48,030 nucleotides of DNA from Nemertoderma westbladi (GCA_032718475.1 JAUCBJ010001631.1:1-48030); one strand, 5' to 3'. Shown: positions 19,611 through 32,165, counted from the stretch's first letter. Notes: a model not told the origin generated them from the sequence alone. Program-made: numbers and translations.

Positions 19611-21009
19611 TGCCTCGGCTAAACAAGGTAGGCTGGCCTACCTCTCACTCCACATGACACTCACGGCTAGTTCGATTTGAGGCATACAGTCACACAGTCA
19701 AAGATGGCCATTTTCAAACTGTTCGAATATTTGACAACGGCGTGCTTTTGTTGCTGCTGTGCTGTGACAGTGTGACGTTTCAGTTCTCCCTGTTTCTAAA
19801 ATCGTCGAGAAGACCGCGAAAGTGGCCCCATCTGCGTATTGGGCTTCCGTAGTACTGTAGTAGAGGCGGCTAGGCGCAATAGATAGCAGGATGTCGAATC
19901 CTGGGATAGGCTGCTGACCCGGACCCATGTAGCCTAATCAGCTAATTCAGTACAGCAGTAAGCAGCAATTCTGAAATTATTATATAATTTGTAATTTAAA
20001 CAGTACTGGCTACAGCTGTGCAGTGTAGAGCAGTAGGGTGGTGTGGGCTAAGTGCATACTAATTTCAACAACATCAACTTCAACCTCTTACTATGGTCTT
20101 CAGTTGAAAGCACTGTGCTAGCAAAAGCATAGATAGACTAATTCATATATGGGCTTTCAGAATAACATCAATTGAGATCATAATTTCCATTCCTGATACC
20201 TGAATCAGCTCATTTCATTGAGATCTGTGATGATTGTGATAGAAGGATCTAGGAATAATTATTTGAAAGTTTCATTACAATTTATGCAGTGGTTCAAAGG
20301 TTACCTTAGAAAAATTAATAATTCCACATTTCAATAAATTGGACTGAATTGTTGGTAATATTGGCGTTCAAATAGAAATACAGTAGACAGGCTGACAGGT
20401 GCAGAATGCCAATTTGGCCTGTACTAAACTGTAAGCTAAGACTCACAGTCACAGACTTTGTGTCTCCCCCCTCAAGTATAATTAGCCAATGTTGTTTGTC
20501 ATTCAGTCTGGCGACTGTCTTAGTTCCAATCTCCTTCATCTTAAAGGTGAATAAATATAAAATATTATAATATCAGGTATAATATTGTAATATTAAATCA
20601 AAATTGATTCGGGTTGTGCTTCGCTTTGCTTTCTTATTTATTTATTTATTCTTTTATTACTTGTGTATTATTTCCTTAAAAAATGTACTGCACGAAACTA
20701 CATCTTTATTTTTGTTATATGTTTCCATCATGTAATTGGTGAACACCAGGCTCCCTGAACCATTAATAAACCTTAACATATACACCGACAACCTCCAGTA
20801 TTACATTACGAGACAGTCCAAATCTCCACTTGCCCATAGTTTTTATACAATTGGCTAATCTTTCCGCATGTTCCACTGCTAGAGTTTTAGAGCACCCGCC
20901 ACCTCCCACAGAAACTCATCTTCTCTCCCCCCCCCCCCCCCCGTAACATATGGTCTTTAATTGTTGAACGAGGGATTTTGTCACAAGTTGATGCTCGAAA
21001 TGCACTCAA
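19611..21009. other. Gene-free stretch
   Basis: No gene is supported on either strand. A short rightward frame begins AAGATGGCC at 19703 (24 codons, Cys-rich) and could be a first exon, but nothing confirms it. A TTTA repeat sits at about 20634-20655 and a 16-base C run at 20927-20942. Confidence 0.35.
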
Positions 21010-21437
21010 CACTCCGGATTTCATATCGGTATTCATTTCATTACCGGACTAGCGCCTCCGGTGGCTATAATTAAAATGGTAGGGCCATAATAAAAATATA
21101 CATAGCAACAGCAAGTATAACTGGTCAGACGATAGTTGTGAACCAAATGAAAGAATAGTAAATTGATAACGTGGCGGTAAGAACAGTAAAGGCACCAATG
21201 CACCGATATAAGTCAGTTGCGGTATAAAATCAACCCGAAAATAAAATATATATACATATTGATATAACATATTCGTAGGGCGTACTTAATAGTGTAGGGT
21301 GTACAATAATTGCTATGTGTAAAACGTGCAAATTTGCCATTAAAATAAAATCGGATAAAATAAGATATAACTGCATCATCTAAATGTTCTTTAGGGTAAC
21401 TTGCCCGTTGAGTCTTTCTGACATAATTACGTACCAT
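21010..21437 (-). mobile_element. Probable 3' end of a truncated LINE copy
   Basis: Read on the minus strand, the segment ends with TACCATTTTAATTATAGCCACCGGAGGCGC, then TCCGGTAATGAAATGAATACC. The same ending, ATTTTAATTCAATTAAAGCCACCGGGGCC then TCCGGAAATGAAATGAATGAA, terminates the LINE remnant near 28610-28670. A GCCACCGG-N-GGC block followed by an ATGAAAT-type short repeat tail suits a LINE 3' terminus. Upstream similarity is weak, so this is a truncated or related-family copy. Confidence 0.45.
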
Positions 21438-21598
21438 AATCTATCTCCTAACTCCTACTGCTCTGGGCCTATCACTGACCCACTACTACTGTATTTTCCA
21501 CTGTTGATATACTGCAGTATTACTATAGACCTGCATACTGAAAGTAATAAGTTATGAATAAGCATTGGTGCCTGATAGGAGAGCAATTTTTATGAATG

Positions 21599-21705
21599 TG
21601 CACTTGCCCCAGAATTAGTGCTGCACTTGCCCCATTAAGTAAATTTTGTGGGGCAAATGCATATAAGCATATAGAACTTAATGATATTTGTTTGGGGTAA
21701 GTGCA
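21599..21705. repeat. Four copies of a 13-bp element in two orientations
   Basis: TGCACTTGCCCCA occurs at 21599-21611 and 21622-21634. Its inverse is at 21649-21661 (TGGGGCAAATGCA) and 21693-21705 (TGGGGTAAGTGCA). The set can fold as nested stem-loops. The surrounding 21438-22100 has no gene. Confidence 0.65.
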
Positions 21706-22147
21706 TTAATATCAATTGGAAGACATTTATATTTTGAATTTACCGCCGTTTATAGCTTACAATTCTAGCCAATAGTTCCTGAGATCTTCAAGTTTCATTA
21801 TGGGAGTATTAATCTTGTACTTCTAATTTATATGAATATACTATTTCAAACATAATATTTCAGTAACATTTGGATTAACATTAATTGTTTTCTTACATAA
21901 TAATTTGTGAAATAGTATTACGATGATTTTATGAGTAATTATATTACATTTTAGACTCATTTACTGGACAATTTTTTAACATGCCGCAGTTACCCATGAC
22001 GCACTTCCATCCATCACGTCCACTATCACTTCCATGACCGCATTCACCCTACAACAAGAATAAGGATAAAGACAGCTATTGTAATGATAATTGAGGGAAA
22101 TGATATTTCAATAATCAATATGATCGAAATCGCAATAAATAATTACA

Positions 22148-25100
22148 ATTAGACTGTATGTGATTGTATCTGAGTGTATGTGTGCGTTTGTGGTTGTATG
22201 TAAGTGTATATGTCCATCTTTGACTGTATGTGTTTGTATCTGAGTGTATGTGTGCGTTTGTGGTTGTATGTAAGTGTATATGTCCATCTTTGACTGTATG
22301 TGATTGTATCTGAGTGTATGTGTGCGTTTGTGGTTGTATGTAAGTGTATATGTCCATCTTTGACTGTATGTGATTGTATCTGAGTGTATGTGTGCGTTTG
22401 TGGTTGTATGTAAGTGTATATGTCCATCTTTGACTGTATGTGATTGTATCTGAGTGTATGTGTGCGTTTGTGGTTGTATGTAAGTGTATATGTCCATCTT
22501 TGACTGTATGTGATTGTATCTGAGTGTATGTGTGCGTTTGTGGTTGTATGTAAGTGTATATGTCCATCTTTGACTGTATGTGATTGTATCTGAGTGTATG
22601 TGTGCGTTTGTGGTTGTATGTAAGTGTATATGTCCATCTTTGACTGTATGTGATTGTATCTGAGTGTATGTGTGCGTTTGTGGTTGTATGTAAGTGTATA
22701 TGTCCATCTTTGACTGTATGTGATTGTATCTGAGTGTATGTGTGCGTTTGTGGTTGTATGTAAGTGTATATGTCCATCTTTGACTGTATGTGATTGTATC
22801 TGAGTGTATGTGTGCGTTTGTGGTTGTATGTAAGTGTATATGTCCATCTTTGACTGTATGTGATTGTATCTGAGTGTATGTGTGCGTTTGTGGTTGTATG
22901 TAAGTGTATATGTCCATCTTTGACTGTATGTGATTGTATCTGAGTGTATGTGTGCGTTTGTAGTTGTATGTAAGTGTATATGTCCATCTTTGACTGTATG
23001 TGATTGTATCTGAGTGTATGTGTGCGTTTGTAGTTGCATGTAAGTGTATATGTCCATCTTTGACTGTATGTGATTGTATCTGAGTGTATGTGTGCGTTTG
23101 TAGTTGTATGTAAGTGTATATGTCCATCTTTGACTGTATGTGATTGTATCTGAGTGTATGTGTGCGTTTGTAGTTGCATGTAAGTGTATATGTCCATCTT
23201 TGACTGTATGTGATTGTATCTGAGTGTATGTGTGCGTTTGTAGTTGTATGTAAGTGTATATGTCCATCTTTGACTGTATGTGATTGTATCTGAGTGTATG
23301 TGTGCGTTTGTAGTTGTATGTAAGTGTATATGTCCATCTTTGACTGTATGTGATTGTATCTGAGTGTATGTGTGCGTTTGTAGTTGTATGTAAGTGTATA
23401 TGTCCATCTTTGACTGTATGTGATTGTATCTGAGTGTATGTGTGCGTTTGTAGTTGCATGTAAGTGTATATGTCCATCTTTGACTGTATGTGATTGTATC
23501 TGAGTGTATGTGTGCGTTTGTAGTTGTATGTAAGTGTATATGTCCATCTTTGACTGTATGTGATTGTATCTGAGTGTATGTGTGCGTTTGTAGTTGTATG
23601 TAAGTGTATATGTCCATCTTTGACTGTATGTGACTGTATGTGATTGTATCTGAGTGTATGTGTGCGTTTGTAGTTGTATGTAAGTGTATATGTCCATCTT
23701 TGACTGTATGTGATTGTATCTGAGTGTATGTGTGCGTTTGTAGTTGCATGTAAGTGTATATGTCCATCTTTGACTGTAGGTGATTGTATCTGAGTGTATG
23801 TGTGCGTTTGTAGTTGTATGTAAGTGTATATGTCCATCTTTGACTGTATGTGATTGTATCTGAGTGTATGTGTGCGTTTGTAGTTGTATGTAAGTGTATA
23901 TGTCCATCTTTGACTGTATGTGATTGTATCTGAGTGTATGTGTGCGTTTGTGGTTGTATGTAAGTGTATATGTCCATCTTTGACTGTATGTGATTGTATC
24001 TGAGTTTATGTGTGCGTTTGTGGTTGTATGTAAGTGTATATGTCCATCTTTGACTGTATGTGATTGTATCTGAGTGTATGTGTGCGTTTGTGGTTGTATG
24101 TAAGTGTATATGTCCATCTTTGACTGTATGTGATTGTATCTGAGTGTATGTGTGCGTTTGTAGTTGTATGTAAGTGTATATGTCCATCTTTGACTGTATG
24201 TGATTGTATCTGAGTGTATGTGTGCGTTTGTGGTTGTATGTAAGTGTATATGTCCATCTTTGACTGTATGTGATTATATCTGAGTGTGTATGTGTGCGTT
24301 TGTAGTTGTATATAAGTGTATATGTCCATCTTTGACTGTATGTGATTGTATCTGAGTTTATGTGTGCGTTTGTGGTTGTATGTAAGTGTATATGTCCATC
24401 TTTGACTGTATGTGATTGTATCTGAGTGTATGTGTGCGTTTGTAGTTGTATGTAAGTGTATATGTCCATCTTTGACTGTATGTGATTGTATCTGAGTGTA
24501 TGTGTGCGTTTGTGGTTGTATGTAAGTGTATATGTCCATCTTTGACTATATGTGATTGTATCTGAGTGTATGTGTGCGTTTGTGGTTGTATGTAAGTGTA
24601 TATGTCCATCTTTGACTGTATGTGATTGTATCTGAGTGTATGTGTGCGTTTGTAGTTGTATGTAAGTGTATATGTCCATCTTTGACTGTATGTGATTGTA
24701 TCTGAGTTTATGTGTGCGTTTGTGGTTGTATGTAAGTGTATATGTCCATCGTTGACTGTATGTGATTGTATCTGAGTGTATGTGTGCGTTTGTGGTTGTA
24801 TGTAAGTGTATATGTCCATCTTTGACTGTATGTGATTGTATCTGAGTGTATGTGTGCGTTTGTAGTTGTATGTAAGTGTATATGTCCATCTTTGACTGTA
24901 TGTGATTGTATCTGAGTTTATGTGTGCGTTTGTGGTTGTATGTAAGTGTATATGTCCATCTTTGACTGTATGTGATTGTATCTGAGTTCATGTGTGCGTT
25001 TGTAGTTGTATGTAAGTGTAGATGTCCATCTTTGACTGTATGTGACTGTATCTGAGTGTATGTGTGCGTTTGTAGTTGTATGTAAGTTTATATGTCCATC
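22148..25100. repeat. 70-bp higher-order satellite built from decamers
   Basis: About 42 near-identical copies of a 70-bp unit. The unit divides into seven decamers: TGTATGTGAT, TGTATCTGAG, TGTATGTGTG, CGTTTGTGGT, TGTATGTAAG, TGTATATGTC and CATCTTTGAC. Variable sites (TGGTTG/TAGTTG/TAGTTGC) form blocks, indicating multi-unit amplification. One unit near 23630 carries an extra decamer. The minus strand has no stop in any frame because 70 is not a multiple of three and the unit lacks stop triplets, giving apparent proteins of up to 958 residues that are artefacts. Confidence 0.97.
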
Positions 25101-26402
25101 TTTGACTGTATGTGACTGTATGTGATCGTTTGTGGTTGCATGTAAGTGTATATGGCCATCTTTGACTGTATGTGACTGTATGTGACTGTATGTGATCGTT
25201 TGTGGTTGTATGTAAGTGTATATGTCCATCTTTGACTGTATGTGACTGTATGTGATCGTTTGTGGTTGTATGTAAGTGTATAAGTCCATCTTTGACTGTA
25301 TGTGACTGTATGTGACTGTATGTGACTGTGTGTGACTGTATGTGACTGTATGTGACTGTATGTGACTGTATGTGACTGTGTGTGACTGTATGTGACTGTA
25401 TGTGACTGTATGTGACTGTATGTGACTGTATGTGACTGTATGTGAGTGTATGTGACTGTATGTGACTGTATGTGACTGTATGTGACTGTATGTGACTGTA
25501 TGTGATTGTATGTGACTGTATGTGACTGTATGTGACTGTATGTGACTGTATGTGACTGTATGTGACTGTGTGTGATTGTATGTGACTGTATGTGACTGTA
25601 TGTGATCGTTTGTGGTTGTATGTAAGTGTACATGTCCATCTTTGACTTATGTGACTGTATGTGACTGTATGTGACTGTATGTGATCGTTTGTGGTTGTAT
25701 GTAAGTGTATATGTCCATCTTTGACTGTATGTGACTGTATGTGACTGTATGTGACTGTATGTGACTGTATGTGACTGTATGTGACTGTATGTGACTGTAT
25801 GTGACTGTATATGAGTGTATGTGACTGTATGTGACTGTATGTGACTGTATGTGACTGTATGTGACTGTATGTGACTGTATGTGATTGTATGTGACTGTAT
25901 GTGACTGCATGTGACTGTATGTGACTGTATGTGACTGTATGTAATTGTATGTGACTGTATGTGACTGTATGTGACTGTATGTGAGTGTGTGTGACTGTAT
26001 GTGACTGTATGTGACTGTATGTGACTGTATGTGACTGTATGTGACTGTATGTGACTGTATGTGAGTGTATGTGACTGTATGTGAGTGTGTGTGACTGTAT
26101 GTGACTGTATGTGACTGTATGTGACTGAATGTGACTGTATGTGACTGTATGTGACTGTATGTGACTGTATGTAATTGTATGTGACTGTATGTGAGTGTAT
26201 GTGACTGTATGTGAGTGTGTGTGACTGTATGTGACTGTATGTGACTGTATGTGACAGTATGTGACTGTATGTGACTGTATGTGAGTGTATGTGACTGTAT
26301 GTGAGTGTGTGTGACTGTACGTGACTGTATGTGACTGTATGTGACTGTATGTGACTGTATGTGACTGTATGTGACTGTATGTGACTGTATGTGACTGTAT
26401 GC
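25100..26402. repeat. 10-bp satellite TGTATGTGAC, with hybrid 60-80-bp units
   Basis: About 100 copies of the decamer TGTATGTGAC, with single-base variants. Partial higher-order blocks containing CGTTTGTGGT, TGTATGTAAG, TGTATATGTC and CATCTTTGAC are embedded near 25110-25300 and 25600-25730. This is the simplest form of the adjoining 70-bp satellite. Confidence 0.97.
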
Positions 26403-26989
26403 CTCAAATCGAATTAGCCGACACTCACCACAGCAAGAAGGGTGTGTTATGGGCTCTGTCTTAGCTACGGTTGGTACCGACAAATCTGCTAAGTGATTTT
26501 TTGTCTGCTGATATGCTTTGACAACGTATCAGCCTTAAACTGTTGAGTACAACAGTTCAAGGGTAGCGTAGAATAATTGTGCAAGGTTTATTTTCAAAAT
26601 TCCTAGAATGACTGTCAATGAACCTACAAGTATGTCTCTGTCATTCGGGAGACTTACTATACTGTACCTATGTTTTGCCACATTATTTACAAGTCTAAAC
26701 AGAGTCTCACTAAAAGAATTTCTTTGTCATCGAACAAAATATTAAGTGTAACTTTATTTACGTGTAAACCAATATCTCGTATGTATTAGCATTAATTTCC
26801 CACTTGAACTTCTGGTATCTTTTCAAATTAATTACCTGTTTTTGTCCTTTATATTGTATGTACGGTTTACCCCTAATTTTACATTTTACCCCCATTTATA
26901 TTGTATGTACTGTTTACCGGCGTGAAATAAATATAATAATAATTACATTATATATACGTGTTATAAATATAAGGGGCTTGATAATAAGG
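26403..26989. other. Gene-free stretch after the satellite
   Basis: No gene is supported. A TTTACCCC...ATTGTATGTAC phrase is repeated (about 26868 and 26888). Confidence 0.35.
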
Positions 26990-27517
26990 CGGCACGATGA
27001 GGTACATGAGGTCTTTGGGGACCTCATTGCCTCTGCATTTGGGGGGCGCATGCGACCAGTGCGAGGTTAGGTGGGGGGAGTTAGGGTGGATCTCCTGGCG
27101 CGGGGAGTCTGGACGGGAAGTCGGCGTCTTTCGATATTGCGATCGTAAATGCTGACGCCCCCTCATATGCTTGGACTCTGTTCTCCAACAGAGAGCCGAG
27201 CCAAGAAGGTGCACTCCAGCGCGGTGTGCGAAGATAGAAGGTTCTCCTACACCCCTCTTGTCGGAACCACCGATGGGGTGTGGTGTAAGGAGACCGAGAT
27301 TTTCATCAGCCACCTCCCTGAGACCCTAGCGGCTCGGCGGCAGGGGATGCGGGAACGCGGCCTAGCCTTCGTTCTCGGGGGAGTTCGGAGGCGGCTGCAG
27401 TTCGCACTCCACCGCTCAAACTCCCTTTTTCTGCGTGGTCACCGGCGACCATGGAGAGCGCTGTGTTTTGGGGATGGTACGGGGCTGCAGGACAATGACC
27501 TCGCAGACCGATATTAA
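26990..27517 (+). pseudogene. Decayed C-terminal part of a retroelement reverse-transcriptase protein
   Basis: A GC-richer island with two frames that read as one broken protein. The first gives RRHDEVHEVFGDLIASAFGG, followed in another frame by RVDLLARGVWTG. The second (27149-27517) gives FSYTPLVGTTDGVWCKETE, LPETLAARR and a terminal RRRLQFALHRSN...RGHRRPW. This order (RHD-x-x, then D-L-x-A-R-G-x-W, then T-P-L-V-x-T-x-D-G, then an A-x-R-x helix and R-G-x-R) matches the C-terminal module commonly found after RT domains in invertebrate retroelement copies. Frameshifts and a stop separate the parts. The D...R segment may be a relic of a nuclease-like fold, but that is only a suggestion. Confidence 0.6.
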
Positions 27518-27779
27518 TCCCCGGTGCACCATTTTTTAATTGTATTGTTTATATTTTTAAGTGTATTGTTCTGTTAGGTGGTGGGAATTTGGTGCAGTTT
27601 TATATTTGTTTGATTAATTAATTATTATTTTTATTTTATTGTGTTCAGCCATTATAAATATTCACATTAACAATATTATTGTTATTATTTTATATTAGGG
27701 CTATTCAAATATTCGTACTTGGTAACATTTAAAATTTATTCAAATAAATTATACTGTGCTTAAATAAAATCCTGACTTC
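27518..27779. other. AT-rich 3' flank of the RT remnant
   Basis: AT-rich and non-coding; probably the retroelement 3' region. Confidence 0.3.
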
Positions 27780-28570
27780 CAGATCCATGATCCCGGTGAC
27801 AGAAGTCACCAAAAGGTCGTCCACATGCTACAAAGTCATCCGCAAAGTCTAGATCAGTTAGGTAATACTTGGCTGGATTTCCTCGATTTCTAGAGCCAGT
27901 AGGTGGTGTTGCCATTATGATGATCTAAGGACAGGCGTAGAACATATTCAACCACAATTATGAATTTATGAATAAGAATGGTGCAAGTGTGTATCCTCGA
28001 GGACTCCCCATAATACTTTTAATGGATCTGTGTCACCATCAACAGTAGACACAAATGTCGTTGAACCATCGTATACTGCTCTGATTGCTGCAAAAATATC
28101 TCTCATAAGTCCCAAAAAGGCTCCATAGTCCAACGACCTTTAGGGAACCCATTCTGATTTCCACGTAGCAGTTTCTCAATGTGATCATTGATGCGGTATA
28201 ATTATATTGCATAGATTTGCAGCAATCGAGATCAACGAGATACCCCAAAAAGATCCATAGAGTATTAGGTTGCCCTTCTTGGGAACTGGCACCAACTTAT
28301 TTGTCTTCATTTCTTGTAGGACTAGACTCTCTCCTTTCTGTACATGTGGTATTATGATAACTTTTGTTGGGCACAGCTTTGTAAAGTCGGCAATGACGTC
28401 CAGGTGGGATCGAACTGGTGACCTCCGGGTTGGAAGTTAGACGCTCTAACCAATTAGCTAGCGGCTCAGGTAAAAGGTTGACCTGGAAATACTCCACTCG
28501 CACGATTGTCTTAATTCACTTTGCAGTAGACTTGACTTCAGGAAAGGAGATATCGGCAATGGGAGTATCT
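27780..28570 (-). pseudogene. Degenerate LINE reverse-transcriptase fragment
   Basis: Read on the minus strand across several frames, RT landmarks appear in order: ADISFPEVKSTAK (28560-28510), then after a tRNA-like insert NKLVPVPKKGN, GISLISIAANL, NQNGF, IRAVYDGSTTFV, a shifted YTLAPFLFI (motif B) and DLDFADDF, the FADD form of the catalytic motif C. Multiple stops and frameshifts separate them, so the copy is dead. It belongs to a different LINE lineage from the 29-33 kb copy, whose catalytic motif is YADD. Confidence 0.75.
28398..28470 (-). repeat. tRNA-like (SINE-head) sequence inside the LINE remnant
   Basis: On the minus strand an A-box-like TAGCTAATTGG (28460-28450) is followed 34 bases later by a B-box-like GTTCGATCC (28415-28407), the order of an internal RNA polymerase III promoter. 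The anticodon arm does not pair properly, so it is not a functional tRNA gene. It separates two parts of the RT remnant and is probably a SINE or tRNA-derived insertion. Confidence 0.65.
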
Positions 28571-29366
28571 GGGAGTACAGACTCAGACACTTTTACTTCT
28601 ATTCATTTAATTCATTCATTTCATTTCCGGATTTGGCCCCGGTGGCTTTAATTGAATTAAAATGTTAAAACCAAATATATAAAACGTCGCATGACCGGTA
28701 CTATAAATATAACAAAACATGTCCGGTATATATAGGCGATAAAATACTGCAAAACACATAAAACAGCAGAATATTATACATACTTTGCTCTATAGATAGA
28801 ATAAAATATTTAGGGTTGCGTTGCACATAAAATTTTGTCCCAAGATCGTGGTCGGAATACTAAACAATCTATTATTGTTATTCCTAAGTACCACACTGTA
28901 TGTGTTGCTTCTAAACTATTTGCCACCTGGGTTGAAAATATTCTACTATCACGTCGTGTTTTACGTTGAAATTATACTTGGGTTTATTTAAAACTACCTG
29001 CATATATAGTGCGTCAAAGTGAATGCTGGAACATATGTTAATTAAGTCGTGTTTACCTTCCTGTTTTTTCTGATAAATGATCTGTTTAATTTTGTATTGA
29101 TTAATTGAGAGTGCTTCTAGCGATGGAAATCCAAGTTGAAATGCGTCTGCTGTAATCTTGTAGCATTAAATCTTTCGATATTCCCACTATATGGTGTGAA
29201 AAGAGGTAATAAGAGAGATAGATCCCCTTGGTATTAGAATTGAATGCGCTGTAATTAGAGCGAAGACTTGCTGACTTTAGAAGAAATTTGGAATGAGGAA
29301 TGTACAATCTATTGTTTGGTTGGATACATAGTTTTTGACAGATAGTATGCTTCTCAGTGCTTTATA

Positions 29367-31920
29367 TCAGGTTATTTTAATATCTTCTATAATGTTACTT
29401 GGAATGCAAGCACATCCATAAAGTGCTGATGGTAGGCAGACCGTATTCCATAACAGTCTAGTAATATCGAATGGAACACTGTCAGCTCCAAACCAATTAT
29501 CCTGTAATTGGTGCAGATTTCCCCATATGCGCTTGGTGTAATGGTCTCTTAACTTCCAGTTTTCTGCTGGTAGAGGAAGACCCAAGAAAGAAATAAAATT
29601 CGATTGAATGATAGCAGTGCCACGCTCCAAGTACACTTGTTCCTCTTTACGTGTAATCATTCCAGATGGGATCTCAAGTTTCGTGTAACTTGTGACAAAC
29701 CATGTTTTTTTCAAACTTAATCTGTGCTTTTTGAAATAACTTTCACAAGTAGTTAGCAAGAACTGTGCGTATTTGAGGTTAGCCATAATAATTAAATAAT
29801 CATCTGCATATACTAGCATTGGAAATGATATTTTATTTAAGTGCAGTCCTTTCCCGGATTGTTTGAGTTCTTCGACTAGGTCTCGCATGTAAAAATTAAA
29901 GAGGAATGCAGAGATGATCCCTCCCTGGCGTACTCCCTGCTTTAACACAATAGATTGTCTGGATATAATGTTATTCAGGGCTATAAATAAGATGCTAAAG
30001 TTAGAAGGATTGATTTGCTGATGTTGGTGTTCTCCAATTTGTCGAAGAGGGTCTTGTAAGATACAGTGTCAAAAACTGATGAAAGGTCTAGGGATATAAT
30101 ATACACTTTTGATCCATGGGAATTGAAATGTTTTGTTAATCTGTTTGCTAGGATGTATGGCAACTCTGTGCTTATCCACTTCTGTAGCCCATTTGAAGAT
30201 CACTAAGTCTGATCTTTTTTATTTCATTCACTATTAGGAGCTCCCATATTTAGTTAATATTGGCATCACCGAGATAGCATGGTAATTCTCGTTGGTATGT
30301 ATATCTCTATTTCCTGGTTTGAGGTGGGGAAGAATGAGAGTTAAACATAAAGTTGTAGGCATGTGGTGTGACTGGTTTACGGAGTTATATAGGACTGGAA
30401 GAAAATTATATAATTCTTCTGAGTCACCATATATCATATGTTCTGAGGTAAGACTATGCGCGTCGGCTGCCTTAATTCTGTGCAAACTTTTAACTGCCTC
30501 CTTGATTTGGCCTGACGTGATATTAATTTTTGCATCGTTTGTAGCAAATTCATGAGTGGTATCACTTGCAGTCCATTCATCTTCAGTATTGTTCCCATTG
30601 AAAAATTATTTATAATGCATAAATAAATCATCAGTGTTTGATACAGGAACATCTTTCTTTTGTTCTTTCTTAATGCTCCGCCAGAATTTAGTTTTATTAT
30701 ATTTACTGGAAGATAATAATTCAGTGATGTGGTGAACATATTCACTGTGTTCTAATTGTGATCTAGCTTGGAGATACTCAAGTTTCTGAGCTGCAGATAA
30801 TTCTGTTGTGTTGTGTAACTTACAATATGTATCTGCAGGGTCTTTAAGGGTAGTTCTTCTTCTGTACTGTTTCATTATGTGCCGTTTAGGTCGAATCAAG
30901 GGGATGTATTTGGTGGATCTTTTGTATACTGTTGAAATAAGTTGTGAGGTTGTTTTCTCTAAAGTGCTTTCTATGGACTCGTTCTCTGTAAGTCGTTTCT
31001 CCAGTGTTTTAATGTTCTCTGTGACTTCTTTTTTGTAGTTGTTTACTTGTTGCTCTGTGGCTCTGTTGAATAAAAACCTTACTTTTTTCCTCCTTTTCCA
31101 GAGTTCTTCATGGTTTTGTTCGCCTCTATTTCCTTTTCTGGTTTCATGTATGGAAAACGCACAGCAAACAGGAAGATGGTTTGATTTGTTTAAGGTACTT
31201 CTATTTATAACACTGTAGGAATCAACAAAGCAGGTTAGACCAGTAGATGACACAATATGATCAATTCTTGATGATTTTATAACGTTCCCTCTTTTATCAT
31301 GGAATTGGTATGTTGATAAACTTTGATTCTCGTGCTGGGTGTCTATGAGATCACGATTGCACTCACTAAGTATAGTACTTGAGAATATGTCTCGGAATTT
31401 TTCTTTTGTGGGTGTCGAGTTTACATGATTGGAGATGGATTACAATATATGTCTCCGATAATCAGGATGTCTGATGAAGTGTGAAGATGATTGATGCTAA
31501 GGTAGCTATGGAGGCAAGATATTTCTCTCTGTCGCATACATTTCCACCACTTGAGGGCAGATATACAGCTAGAACGGTGATTATTTTTTATATAGTTTCT
31601 TTATAGAGATTCCAAGAATTCTATCAGATCCTGTGTCTATCTGTGAGCAGAAGCTACTGACATCTTTATCAATAAGAAGTGCTACCCCACCCTCTCCCCT
31701 AACCCGTTTTTTTCTAACATTTCGCTTGCTACTGTATAATAGCAGGTGTATCCATTTGGTGTATTTTCATTGCTGAAGTAACACCGTGCTTCACGTGGAC
31801 TAAGCCAGTGCTCTTGATGAGCTAGAATAGTTCGATTTGTTTCAGTTATCAGCGAATATATATATTCTAGGTTGTTTTTATATCCTGTACAGTTGTAAGT
31901 TAAGACATCAAGGTTTTTTG
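29367..31920 (-). pseudogene. LINE ORF2: APE endonuclease and reverse transcriptase, frameshifted
   Basis: Endonuclease landmarks come first: LDVLTYNCTGYKNN and ILAHQEHWLSP near 31900-31800, then RGEGGVALLIDKD, ILIIGDI and NHLPVCCAF (31190-31160; the usual SDH is changed to SNH). The RT follows in pieces: SEHMIYGDSEELYNFLPVLY, then SLDLSSVFDTV (motif A), GVRQGGIISAFLFNFYM (motif B) and LVYADDYL (motif C), with LLWNTVCLPSALYG in the thumb. At least three frame changes and some stops break the frame. The catalytic RT motifs are preserved, so decay is moderate. Confidence 0.8.
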
Positions 31921-32165
31921 ATGTTCTCGTCTCAGTTTCTAAGTATATTTATTTTGTACCATTCCTCATTTGCACCTACATTGAACTACGGTAGAATATA
32001 TGATGAGGTGTCCATACTGGTAAAGTACCAGGTAAGCTGTAAGTTGTTGGAGTTGGTAGTAGTGGTGGCCTTCTTGGGAAGGTTGTCAGTTTGTTTCTTT
32101 CCAGCATGTGTGAATTCTTCGGCATGGGATTCATGTGATACTGGTGCTGGTAGCTATACCTTGAA

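Noticed and set aside
22108-24991. Minus-strand proteins of up to 958 residues rich in His, Thr, Tyr and Gln
   Set aside because: They are translations of the 70-bp satellite. All three minus frames are open because the unit has no stop triplet and its length is not a multiple of three.
22148-26402. CRISPR-like array
   Set aside because: The repeats are contiguous with no unique spacers, and the surroundings are eukaryotic.
25088-26483. Minus-strand His-Ser-Thr repeat proteins
   Set aside because: They are translations of the decamer satellite.
28398-28470. Functional tRNA gene
   Set aside because: A- and B-box order is present, but the anticodon stem does not pair and the acceptor stem is not evident.
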